A stretch of DNA of 6,755 nucleotides from Chloroflexia bacterium (GTDB lineage Bacteria > Chloroflexota > Chloroflexia > Thermomicrobiales > UBA6265): contig JACCVE010000366.1 of assembly GCA_013698285.1 (NCBI GenBank), positions 1 to 6,755 of the forward strand. Reading direction: 5' to 3'. The notes below the pieces were generated by a model. The model ran no database searches. It saw only the letters and a program-made list of their open reading frames with translations, and was not told the DNA's origin. The position numbers were made by a program, and so were the translations under genes. This document shows positions 1-6,177 of this stretch, in pieces. The stretch's first letter is position 1. Each line of letters begins with the position of its first letter.

Positions 1-718
1 CCGAAGGTGGCGACCTGGAGGGCGGCGCGGCTGGGACGACCGGTCGGCTTCACGCCGCAGCGGCCCGGCCCCATGAGACCCGAGCCGACCCGGCGGCCCA
101 GGCGGCCTTCAAAAAGGGGGCCTCCGCGACGCCATCGCCGCGGTGAGGGCGGCGCATCCCGGCGCCGAGGTGACGCTGTGGGCCCAGGACGAGCACCGCC
201 TGGGCCTGCTGCCGGTGATCCGCCGGGTCTGGGCACCGCGCGGCCAGCGGCCGGTCTGCCCGGTCCGGCGCCGCTTCCAGTGGCGCTCCGTCTCCGGCTT
301 CGTCCGACCCAGCACCGGCCAGACCTAGTGGTGCCTGCTGGCGACGGTGAGCGCCGAGGCCTTCGGAGTGGCCCTGGCCAGCTTCGCCCGCGACGAGGGG
401 ATCACGGCCCGACGGCGGGCGGTGGTAGTGCTGGACCGAGCGGGCTGGCACGTCGCCCGGGGCCTGGAGGTGCCGGCGGGGATCGACCTGGTGTTCCTGC
501 CGCCGTCCTCGCCGGAGCTGCAACCGGCCGAGCGGCTGTGGGGCCTGGTGGCTGAGCCGGTGGCGAACCGGACCTTCGCCGACCTCGACGCGCTGGACGC
601 GCTGGAGGCGGTGCTGGTGAGCCGGTGCAACGCGCTGGCCGCCCAGCCCGGTCGCGTCCAGGGTCACACCCACTTCCACTGGTGGCCCCGTGAACGCCGC
701 CCCCGGAACACGTCGTGA
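1..718 (+). pseudogene. IS630-family transposase, catalytic part, frame-broken and amber-interrupted
   Basis: This is the DDE catalytic part of an IS630/Tc1-mariner-type transposase, the enzyme that cuts and joins the element's ends. Reading in frame 2, the catalytic acids are visible: the first Asp in AQDEHRLGL (codon 188-190), the second in VVVLDRAGWH (434-436), and the Glu in PPSSPELQPAERLW (530-532), with 31 residues between the last two. The C-terminus ends at TGA 716-718. The reading is broken three times. Near 66 the frame changes from 1 (GFTPQRP) to 3 (RPHETRADPAAQAAFKKG). At the A5G5 run 111-120 it changes from frame 3 to frame 2 (GLRDAIAAVRAAHPGAEV). An in-frame TAG lies at 326-328, probably from a TGG Trp codon (GQT-stop-WCLLATVS). 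The N-terminal helix-turn-helix lies before the window. Three lesions suggest decay, though the second shift sits on a canonical -1 slippery heptamer. Terminal repeats could not be identified. Confidence 0.85.
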
Positions 719-810
719 TTATCCGGATTCTGTATAAACCGCTGACCTCATGGCCGTGATGATCCTTGCCCCCTTCCCCCGTCGTCCTACCGTCTTCCGT
801 CTTCCGACTG

Positions 811-850
811 AAAAAGCGGGAGGCGACCCGTTGCACACGGATCGCCTCCC
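811..850 (-). terminator. Rho-independent terminator of the NlpC/P60 gene
   Basis: A perfect 9-bp inverted repeat, GGGAGGCGA (818-826) and TCGCCTCCC (842-850), continues after one C-A mismatch into a 4-bp inner stem (828-831 with 837-840) and a 5-nt loop. On the minus strand the stem is followed by GC and five T residues (complement of 811-815), the classic intrinsic-terminator form. It lies about 85 nt past the stop codon of the hydrolase gene. The other side carries TATTT (851-855), so it may also stop weak transcription coming from the left-hand transposase. Confidence 0.9.
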
Positions 851-934
851 TATTTCCCATCTCATCCACCGGCCGCCACCGGGGGATGTCTCTCCCTGTG
901 TCCCGTCCTCGTGGAACGGACGTTGTCGGCCGGC

Positions 935-3112
935 CTACGTGAAGCGGACGGCTCCATAGTACCGGGAGGCGTAGTAATCAGACGTGATGTCGCTGATCCG
1001 CACCCCGGTGGTCTCGTTCTCGGCGTGGATGAACTTGCCGTTGCCGATGTAGACGCCGTTGTGCGACATCCCCCACCGGAACGTGTTCTGGAAGAAGACG
1101 ATGTCGCCGGGCTGCAGGTTGCCGTAGGCGACCGGCGTGCCCATGTCGTATTGGACGAACATGTCGTGGGTGATGTTGGTGCCGACCGTGTTGCGGATCA
1201 CCCACAGCACGAATCCGGAGCAGTCGAACCCGTACGGGCCCTCGCCCGCCCAGACGTAGGGGTAGCCCTGGTACTGGAGGGCGTAATTGGCGATCGCGCT
1301 GCCGCCGGAGCCGCCGTTGTTCGCGGGGGGCGCGGTCGGGGCCGGTGCCGGCGAGGCCGAGCCACCGCGCTCGCTGAGGGCCTCAGTGGTGGCGACCAGG
1401 TACTCGCCGAACATGAAGCCCTTCAGGCCGTCCCAATCGACCGGGTAGAACCCGCTCTGGGCGGAACCGGTGATCCGGACCACGGTCCCGGCCGAGGCGA
1501 CCGCCGCGACCCCGGCACTGTAGCTGGGCTGGTAGCGCAGGTTGAGCGAGGAGGTCACCCGGGCGTTGGAGCCCGAGGCCAGGCCGGGCTGGCTCGCCGG
1601 CGGGGCGGTCGGCGCCACGGTCGGCACGGCCGTCGGGGCCGGGAGGTTGGCCGGGGGGGTGCTGCCCGCGCTGCCGATGAACCCGGCGTAGGCGAACCCG
1701 TTCATCCCGGCGCAGACGACGGGCTGCCACTCACCTTGGACTCCCCCCCGGAGGGCGACGCTGCTGCCCTCGGCGAGAACGGTGATGGTGGAGGCGGAGT
1801 AGCTGGCGGCAGACCGGCATCGAACGCCCTGGCCACCGGTGCCGACGATGGTGCCGTACCCGCTGACCGTGCCGCTGCCGCTCCCCGGTGTGGGGGTCGC
1901 CGGGGCGGGTGTCGCGGCGGGTGGCGTGGTGCTCCCCGTGCCGAGGAACCCGGCGAAGGCGAAGCCGTTGGAGCCCGCGCAGACGACCGGCTGCCATTCG
2001 CCCTGGACCGCGCCCCGGAGCGCCACGCTGCTGCCCTCGGAGAGGACCGTGATCGTGGAGGCGGAGTAGCTCGCCGCGGAGCGGCAACGAACACCCTGGC
2101 CACCGGTCCCGACCACGGTCGCGTAGCCGGAGACGGTCCCGCCGCCGCTGGTGGGCGGCGTGGTGGGTGCGGCGGCGCCGGTGCCGATGTACAGGGCGAA
2201 GGCGAAGCCGTCCATCCCAGCGCAGACGACCGGCTGCCACTCGCCCTGGACCACGCCCCGGAGGGCGACGCTGCTGCCCTCGGAGAGGACCGTGATCGTG
2301 GAGGCGGAGTAGCTGGCGCCGGTGCGGCAGCGGACGCCGTCGCCGTTGGTTCCGACGACCGTGCCGTAGCCGACCACGGCGGCGGCGCTGACCTCGCCGT
2401 CACCACCCGTGCCGGTCGTGCTGGCCTCAGGAACCTCAGCCGCTGGCTCGGCCGGAGCCGCCGTTGGCTCGACCGGGGCCGTCGCGCCGCCGTCGTAGAG
2501 GACGAAGTCGGTGTGGACGAAGCCGGCCATGCCGTCGCAGGTCGTCGGCTGCCACTGCCCGCTGGCGGGGCCGTTCAGGGCGATGGTCGCACCCTCGGGC
2601 ACCACGCCCAGGATCTCGCCGGAATAATCTGGAGTGGAGCGGCAACGGACGCCGTCGCCATTGGTGTAGGCGACCGTCGCCGTCTCGCCAGATGTGGTCT
2701 GGGCGGCGGTGAAGACGGGCTCGTCGGCCGCGAGCGGCTCGGTCGCCTGCTCCAGAACCGCCGCCGTCGTCTCGGTGGTGCTGCCGGGGGAAGTGAGGAC
2801 GTAGGCGGGGAGGTACCCGGTCTCGCCCCAGAGGGTGACGCCGTACCAGGCCGAGCCGTCGGCAGCGTACAGGGGACCTTCGGTGAGGGCGACGGATGTC
2901 CCCTCGGAGACGGTCAGGAGGACCGTGGCGTCGTAGGACGGATCGTCCCTGAGGGTGGCACCGGTCGTGCCAGTACCGCTGATGACCGCGGTGGTTCCCG
3001 GCGTGAGGTCGGTCGCGGCCAGGGCCGATACCGAGGGGGCCAACGAGACGAGACCCATCATCACGACCAGGACATGCGAGAGCCGTCGGGCTCCCCTACG
3101 TGCCGTCTTCAA
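935..3112 (-). CDS. Secreted cell-wall hydrolase: six SH3-like repeats plus C-terminal NlpC/P60 peptidase
   Basis: Predicted exported gamma-D-glutamyl/DAP-type peptidoglycan endopeptidase. Numbering is from the TTG start, 725 aa. Residues 1-32 form a signal peptide: basic n-region (KTARRGARR), hydrophobic core, then SALA|A. SH3-like repeats lie at about 41-107, 146-206, 248-311, 329-392, 418-481 and 515-574, joined by Thr/Pro/Ala/Gly-rich linkers. The NlpC/P60 domain covers about 606-725, with catalytic Cys631 (GFDCSGFV), His684 (MSHNGVYIG) and third polar residue His696 (FIHAEN); all three are present, so it should be active. The repeats probably bind the wall. Repeats 2-5 each carry two Cys 35 residues apart. 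TTG at 3110-3112 was chosen because GGAGGG lies 7 nt upstream and it gives a normal signal peptide; GTG at 3127 is an alternative adding five residues without a good ribosome site. A strong promoter lies about 355 nt upstream and a terminator 85 nt downstream, so it is probably monocistronic. The peptide substrate is not shown by the sequence. Confidence 0.93.
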   Translation of the reverse strand: MKTARRGARRLSHVLVVMMGLVSLAPSVSALAATDLTPGTTAVISGTGTTGATLRDDPSYDATVLLTVSEGTSVALTEGPLYAADGSAWYGVTLWGETGYLPAYVLTSPGSTTETTAAVLEQATEPLAADEPVFTAAQTTSGETATVAYTNGDGVRCRSTPDYSGEILGVVPEGATIALNGPASGQWQPTTCDGMAGFVHTDFVLYDGGATAPVEPTAAPAEPAAEVPEASTTGTGGDGEVSAAAVVGYGTVVGTNGDGVRCRTGASYSASTITVLSEGSSVALRGVVQGEWQPVVCAGMDGFAFALYIGTGAAAPTTPPTSGGGTVSGYATVVGTGGQGVRCRSAASYSASTITVLSEGSSVALRGAVQGEWQPVVCAGSNGFAFAGFLGTGSTTPPAATPAPATPTPGSGSGTVSGYGTIVGTGGQGVRCRSAASYSASTITVLAEGSSVALRGGVQGEWQPVVCAGMNGFAYAGFIGSAGSTPPANLPAPTAVPTVAPTAPPASQPGLASGSNARVTSSLNLRYQPSYSAGVAAVASAGTVVRITGSAQSGFYPVDWDGLKGFMFGEYLVATTEALSERGGSASPAPAPTAPPANNGGSGGSAIANYALQYQGYPYVWAGEGPYGFDCSGFVLWVIRNTVGTNITHDMFVQYDMGTPVAYGNLQPGDIVFFQNTFRWGMSHNGVYIGNGKFIHAENETTGVRISDITSDYYASRYYGAVRFT
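1670..2371 (-). repeat. Three near-identical SH3 repeat units inside the NlpC/P60 gene
   Basis: Repeats 3, 4 and 5 of the hydrolase (about 2180-2371, 1937-2128 and 1670-1861) are much closer to each other than to repeats 1, 2 and 6. They share the protein core SYSASTITVL and VQGEWQPVVCAG. Their starts are 243 and 267 nt apart because the Pro/Thr linkers differ in length. At DNA level units 3 and 4 share a 47-nt stretch with no mismatch (2268-2314 and 2025-2071), which points to fairly recent duplication or gene conversion. Confidence 0.9.
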
Positions 3113-3119
3113 TCCCCAT

Positions 3120-3125
3120 CCCTCC
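3120..3125 (-). promoter_or_regulatory. Ribosome binding site deciding the TTG start of the NlpC/P60 gene
   Basis: GGAGGG on the minus strand ends 7 nt before TTG 3110-3112, a good Shine-Dalgarno spacing. It overlaps the alternative GTG start at 3127-3125, which has no comparable site upstream of itself. This is why the shorter protein was preferred. Confidence 0.7.
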
Positions 3126-3164
3126 ACGAAGGCGTCGTCTCACGACTGAGCAGCCACTCAGCCG

Positions 3165-3195
3165 ACCCGCGTGACACGGGTGATGGGAACCCGTG
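3165..3195 (-). promoter_or_regulatory. Two mutually exclusive hairpins before the NlpC/P60 start
   Basis: On the minus-strand transcript, CACGGGT (3195-3189) can pair perfectly over 7 bp with ACCCGTG (3181-3175) across a 7-nt loop. The same ACCCG can instead pair with the next CGGGT (3169-3165), also across 7 nt. The central arm can therefore join only one partner at a time, as in attenuators and riboswitch switching regions. It lies about 55-85 nt before the TTG start. No U-run follows either stem, so any effect would be on translation or RNA stability rather than simple termination. Chance pairing in GC-rich DNA is possible. Confidence 0.35.
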
Positions 3196-3423
3196 GACCT
3201 CCACATTCGGAGTGGAAGATCCCGTGCCGGGGGCACGTGGTTCCCGGTCGCGCGACACGTCACACCCGGCCCCGGGGGGCTCGCGTCGCGCCAGGTGGTG
3301 CCACCACCCGCAACGGCCACACGGATGCTTGGGGGACGATGTCCGGGTCGGCGCGTGATGCGCGGTGCCCGGCGAGTATCGATCCCACCAGCCGCAAGAT
3401 CCCCGACCGGTGAAGCCCGTGCG

Positions 3424-3441
3424 CTACGATAGCCATCGTAG
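3424..3441. promoter_or_regulatory. Perfect 7-bp palindrome, possible operator
   Basis: CTACGAT and ATCGTAG form a perfect inverted repeat around AGCC. It is less GC-rich than its surroundings and lies about 26-43 nt downstream of the predicted transcript start of the hydrolase gene, between the two divergent genes. The dyad form and position fit a repressor site. In RNA it would be a small 7-bp hairpin with a 4-nt loop at the 5' end of the leader, which could protect the transcript. The binding protein is unknown. Confidence 0.4.
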
Positions 3442-3473
3442 TGCCGACTGGTTCCCGTTGTTGGGTCAGGCGG

Positions 3474-3502
3474 ACCATACTCGACCCCTCTGGGCCTGTC
3501 AA
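3474..3502 (-). promoter_or_regulatory. Sigma70-type promoter for the NlpC/P60 gene
   Basis: On the minus strand the -35 box is a perfect TTGACA (3502-3497). After exactly 17 bp comes TATGGT (3479-3474), which keeps the key TA and final T of the -10 box. The predicted start is near 3467. It points towards the hydrolase and is the only near-consensus promoter I see in the 3113-3630 gap. I saw no comparable plus-strand promoter for the methyltransferase. Confidence 0.65.
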
Positions 3503-3630
3503 CCCCTTCGTCAGCGACCGAACCGGGCGGCCCCGCCCCAGGGCCGGTCACTACCGGGGGGGTGACGGGTGTCCGGACGACCCGGTGAGCGACGCCCGGG
3601 AGGCTCCATCGCGACGTGAGGATGAGGCCG

Positions 3631-4473
3631 ATGCTGCACCGGATCGAGCGGCGCGACAACCTGGCCGCGCTGGCCGCGATCCCGGACCGGTCCGTCCCCC
3701 TCATCTACATCGACCCGCCGTTCAACACCGGACGGGCCCAACGCCGGACGACCCTGGTCACCCGTCGTGACCCCGCCGGGGACCGGATCGGCTTCGGTGG
3801 CCACCGCTATACCAGCGCGGCGAGCGGCTCGATCGCTTATCCGGACACCCATGATGACTATCTGGCCTTCTTGGGACCCAGGCTACGCGAGGGGCACCGG
3901 GTCCTCGCCGCCGACGGCAGCTTCTACCTTCACCTCGACTACCGCGAGTCCCACTACGCCAAGGTGCTGATGGACGACATCTTCGGCCGGGACCGGTTCA
4001 TGAACCAGATCGTCTGGGCCTACGACTACGGCGGCCGGAGCCGGAGGAGATGGCCGGCCAAGCACGACGTGATCCTGTTCTACGTCAAGGACCCCGCGGC
4101 GTACGTCTTCGACACCGGTGCCGTGGACCGGGAGCCCTACATGGCGCCCGGCCTGGTGACGGCGGCCAAGGTGGCCCGGGGCAAGTTGCCGACCGATGTC
4201 TGGTGGCACACCATCGTCAGTCCGACCGGCCGGGAGAAGACCGGCTATCCGACCCAGAAGCCGGTCGGCGTCCTGCGCCGGATCGTCGCCGCCTCGTCGC
4301 GGCCCGGCGACCTCGTCCTCGACTACTTCGCCGGCAGCGGCACCACCGGCGCCGCCGCCCTCGAACTCGGCCGCCGGTTCCACCTCGTCGATTCCCACCC
4401 CGATGCCGTGGCGACGATGGTCCGCCGCTTCGCCGCCGTACCCGGCCTGACGGTCTCGGGGACCGCGGACTGA
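3631..4473 (+). CDS. Solitary beta-class DNA methyltransferase (N4-cytosine/N6-adenine)
   Basis: Predicted to move a methyl group from S-adenosylmethionine to an exocyclic amino group of A or C in a specific DNA site. From ATG 3631 the protein has 280 residues. Catalytic motif IV, DPPF in LIYIDPPFNTG, is at 28-31. Motif VIII-like SFYLHLDYRESHY is at about 97-109. YPTQKP is at 206-211, and the AdoMet-binding motif I, DYFAGSGTTG, at 231-240 near the C-terminus. This order (catalytic motif first) is that of the beta class and of the Pfam N6_N4_Mtase domain. The middle part (about 120-195) would hold target recognition. ATG 3631 has GAGG 9 nt upstream; ATG 3622 and GTG 3616 are in-frame alternatives. 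No restriction enzyme or specificity subunit is present in the window, so an epigenetic role is more likely than restriction-modification. Target base and site cannot be read from the sequence. Similar stand-alone enzymes are, as I recall, common in actinobacteria. Confidence 0.92.
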   Translation: MLHRIERRDNLAALAAIPDRSVPLIYIDPPFNTGRAQRRTTLVTRRDPAGDRIGFGGHRYTSAASGSIAYPDTHDDYLAFLGPRLREGHRVLAADGSFYLHLDYRESHYAKVLMDDIFGRDRFMNQIVWAYDYGGRSRRRWPAKHDVILFYVKDPAAYVFDTGAVDREPYMAPGLVTAAKVARGKLPTDVWWHTIVSPTGREKTGYPTQKPVGVLRRIVAASSRPGDLVLDYFAGSGTTGAAALELGRRFHLVDSHPDAVATMVRRFAAVPGLTVSGTAD

Positions 4474-4597
4474 CGGTGCCGGGTCAGCGGACGGGCCGGC
4501 GGTCGAGCCGGATCGTCTTCGCCTGGCCCGAAACGAAGGTGCCACCGGGAGGTGGTCGTCCTGCGACCCATCACGGGCCGACCCGGTCGGGAGGCCA

Positions 4598-4626
4598 TTG
4601 TCACGGCGACCGTCCCGGCGTAGCAT
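4598..4626 (+). promoter_or_regulatory. Promoter for the M20 peptidase gene
   Basis: TTGTCA (4598-4603, five of six bases of the -35 consensus) is followed after 17 bp by TAGCAT (4621-4626, four of six of the -10 consensus including TA and final T). Transcription would begin near 4633, giving a leader of about 54 nt to the chosen GTG at 4687. It suggests the peptidase is transcribed separately from the methyltransferase, whose stop is 213 nt before that GTG. Confidence 0.55.
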
Positions 4627-4677
4627 GCGGCGGTGCCCGGGTCGAGCGTGACCTGGCGACGACCGTCAACGAGGGAT

Positions 4678-4683
4678 GAGGAA
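4678..4683 (+). promoter_or_regulatory. Ribosome binding site deciding the GTG start of the M20 peptidase
   Basis: GAGGAA lies just upstream of GTG 4687 (about 5 nt from GAGG). The in-frame GTG at 4633 has no such site and would add 18 residues rich in Arg/Ser/Thr that look unlike the family's N-terminus. Confidence 0.6.
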
Positions 4684-4686
4684 CGC

Positions 4687-6057
4687 GTGGCTGAGCAGAC
4701 CGGGACCGCGAGTGCCGTCGATTGGGACCACCTCGGGCGGGAGGCCGTTCGCCACCTCCAGGCCCTGATCCGCTACGACACCACCAACCCGCCGGGCAAC
4801 GAGACTGACGCCGCCCACTATGTCCTCGACGCCTGCCGCGAGGTCGGGCTCGACGGCGAGGTGGTCGAGAGTGCCCCGGGGCGGGGATCGGCCGTGGTTC
4901 GCTGGCCCGCCGCGCGGCCGGGGAGCGGAGAGGCCAAGCGCCCGCTGATGCTGACCGGTCACCTCGACGTGGTCTCGGTCGAACGAGACGCCTGGACCCG
5001 CGACCCCTTTGGCGGCGAGCTGGTCGATGGCTGGGTCTGGGGCCGCGGGGCGCTGGACATGAAGAGCCAGGTCGCCGCCGAGCTGGCGGTGCTCCAGGCC
5101 CTCGTCCGGGCCGGGGTCGAGCTGGACCGGGACATCCTGCTGGTCGCCTTCGCCGACGAGGAGACGGGCGGTGAGATGGGGGCGTCGTGGCTGTGGGAGC
5201 ACCGCCGCGACCTGGTCGATGCCGAGTACGCGATCAACGAGGGGGGCGGCACGGCAGTGCCGTTCGGCGATCAGACCTTCTACCTCTGCCAGTCGGGCGA
5301 GAAGGGCGCCTCCCGGCTGCGGATCACCGCCCGGGCCAAGCCGGGTCACGCCTCGGTGCCCCTCGACGACACGGCGATGCGCCGCCTCGGGGAGGCCCTC
5401 GTCAAGCTGCACGAGTGGGAGCCGGCGACGGTCCTGACCGACCCGGTCCGCCAGATGCTGGAGACCATCGCCCCGGCCTACCCCGCGGACACGCGGGCCG
5501 CCATCGCCGCCATCCTCGCCGCCCCGTCCTGGGAGGCCATCTCGGCCCTGCCCCTCGACCACGAGACCCGCCTGATGCTGCGGGCCACGACCCGCGACAC
5601 GGCCGTGCCGACGATCGTCCACGGCGGGCACCGAATCAACGTGATCCCCTCCGAGGTCGTCCTCGATGTCGATGGCCGCATCCTGCCGGGCACCGACCCC
5701 GCCGAGTGGCGCGACCGCGTCCAGGGGGTCGTCGGGGACGAGGTCGAGGTGACCCTGCTCTCCGAGGAGCGGGGGATCATGGCCGACCCCGCCTCGCCGC
5801 TGTTCGACGCGATCGCCGCCACGGTCGCCGAGATGGACCCCGGCGCCAAGGTCGCACCCTACCTCGTCTCCGGCGGCACCGACGCCCGCAACATCCCCGG
5901 CGTCAAGGTCTACGGGTTCTTCCCGGCCCCGCCCTCCGAACGCCACGCTCTCTATTCGACGCTGGTCCACGGCCACGACGAGCGGATCGCCGTCGAGGAC
6001 CTCGCCTTCGCCAGCCAGTTCATCCACCGCCTGGTGACCCGCTTCTGCGGCGCGTGA
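4687..6057 (+). CDS. M20-family metallopeptidase (ArgE/DapE/CPG2 group)
   Basis: Predicted cytoplasmic two-zinc amidohydrolase or dipeptidase, 456 residues from GTG 4687, a usual length for the family. The metal-site motifs appear in order: His92 in LTGHLDVVS, bridging Asp124 in GRGALDMKSQ, catalytic Glu158 and ligand Glu159 in ADEETGG, acidic ligand Glu185 in INEGGG, and the last ligand His428 in LVHGHDERI. The dimerisation (lid) domain is inserted at about 200-315, with KPGHASVP (His221) and then HRINVIPSE, as in M20 dimers. SGGTDARNIP at 395-404 is the substrate carboxylate region. All expected ligands are present, so it should be active. No signal peptide is seen. The substrate is undecided: acetylornithine, succinyl-DAP, a dipeptide or an N-acyl amino acid are all possible, and no arginine or lysine genes lie nearby. 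It has its own promoter, and a hairpin follows directly after the stop. Confidence 0.94.
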   Translation: MAEQTGTASAVDWDHLGREAVRHLQALIRYDTTNPPGNETDAAHYVLDACREVGLDGEVVESAPGRGSAVVRWPAARPGSGEAKRPLMLTGHLDVVSVERDAWTRDPFGGELVDGWVWGRGALDMKSQVAAELAVLQALVRAGVELDRDILLVAFADEETGGEMGASWLWEHRRDLVDAEYAINEGGGTAVPFGDQTFYLCQSGEKGASRLRITARAKPGHASVPLDDTAMRRLGEALVKLHEWEPATVLTDPVRQMLETIAPAYPADTRAAIAAILAAPSWEAISALPLDHETRLMLRATTRDTAVPTIVHGGHRINVIPSEVVLDVDGRILPGTDPAEWRDRVQGVVGDEVEVTLLSEERGIMADPASPLFDAIAATVAEMDPGAKVAPYLVSGGTDARNIPGVKVYGFFPAPPSERHALYSTLVHGHDERIAVEDLAFASQFIHRLVTRFCGA

Positions 6058-6084
6058 CGGGCACGGGCGATCCGCCGGTGCCCG
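6058..6084 (+). terminator. GC-rich hairpin after the M20 peptidase, probable terminator without a U-run
   Basis: Immediately after TGA 6055-6057, CGGGCAC (6058-6064) pairs with GTGCCCG (6078-6084). After a G-G mismatch the stem continues with GGCG (6066-6069) and CGCC (6073-6076) around a 3-nt loop, giving eleven pairs. No T-run follows, so it is either a GC-type terminator of the kind seen in high-GC bacteria or an mRNA 3'-end stabiliser. Confidence 0.5.
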
Positions 6085-6099
6085 CCGTGGATGATGACC

Positions 6100-6118
6100 T
6101 GATCGAGTTTGACGATCA
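6100..6118. repeat. Short inverted repeat upstream of the right-hand IS630 transposase
   Basis: TGATCG (6100-6105) and CGATCA (6113-6118) are perfect inverted arms around 7 nt. They lie in the 120-nt gap between the peptidase gene and the transposase start, where the left end of the insertion element should be. They could belong to a transposase binding site or simply be chance. The element's other end is outside the window, so the terminal repeat and the TA target duplication cannot be fixed. Confidence 0.3.
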
Positions 6119-6164
6119 AGATCGGTAGTGGCAAGGTAGGGGTCCTGGCTGACGGGAGGCCCAG

Positions 6165-6171
6165 AAAGGAG
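6165..6171 (+). promoter_or_regulatory. Ribosome binding site of the right-hand IS630 transposase
   Basis: AAAGGAG lies 6 nt before TTG 6178, a strong site that supports TTG as the start. The in-frame upstream codon at 6109 has no comparable site. Confidence 0.65.
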
Positions 6172-6177
6172 CCCCCG

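Larger units (their letters stand above)
3113..3467 (-). promoter_or_regulatory. Long structured 5' leader of the NlpC/P60 gene
   Basis: No believable gene lies in this stretch; open frames through it are Arg/Pro/Gly-rich and match no family I recognise. The promoter at 3474-3502 predicts a transcript start near 3467, so about 355 nt would be transcribed but untranslated. The stretch holds inverted repeats at 3424-3441 (7-bp arms), 3294-3308 (GGTGGTG and CACCACC), 3224-3238 (CGTGCC and GGCACG) and 3165-3195 (competing stems). Long leaders, including the c-di-AMP ydaO riboswitch, are known upstream of wall hydrolases in some Gram-positive bacteria. I could not match this leader to the ydaO consensus by eye, so a riboswitch remains speculation. 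Confidence 0.4.

Noticed and set aside
753..775. Weak similarity between the sequence after the left element (GCCGTGATGATCC) and that before the right element (GCCGTGGATGATGACC, about 6083-6098).
   Set aside because: It is too short and gapped to be a terminal repeat or duplication, and the two elements are of different types.
911..3358. An 815-codon open frame on the plus strand covering the whole hydrolase region.
   Set aside because: It is antisense to a gene with signal peptide, repeats and catalytic motifs. Its Gly/Arg/Ala/Asp-rich repetitive translation is the expected mirror of high-GC codons, and it runs through the hydrolase's promoter-side leader.
3096..3704. A 202-codon minus-strand frame spanning the gap between hydrolase and methyltransferase.
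   Set aside because: It starts inside the methyltransferase gene, contains the hydrolase promoter, and encodes an Arg/Pro/Gly-rich sequence with no recognisable domain.
4493..4555. Short stems after the methyltransferase stop (CCGGC and GCCGG at 4496-4511; CCACC and GGTGG at 4542-4555) considered as terminators.
   Set aside because: Stems are only 5 bp with no T-run, which is expected by chance in GC-rich DNA.
3883..4626. A 247-codon minus-strand frame opposite the methyltransferase.
   Set aside because: It is antisense to conserved methyltransferase motifs and has low-complexity composition; treated as a shadow.
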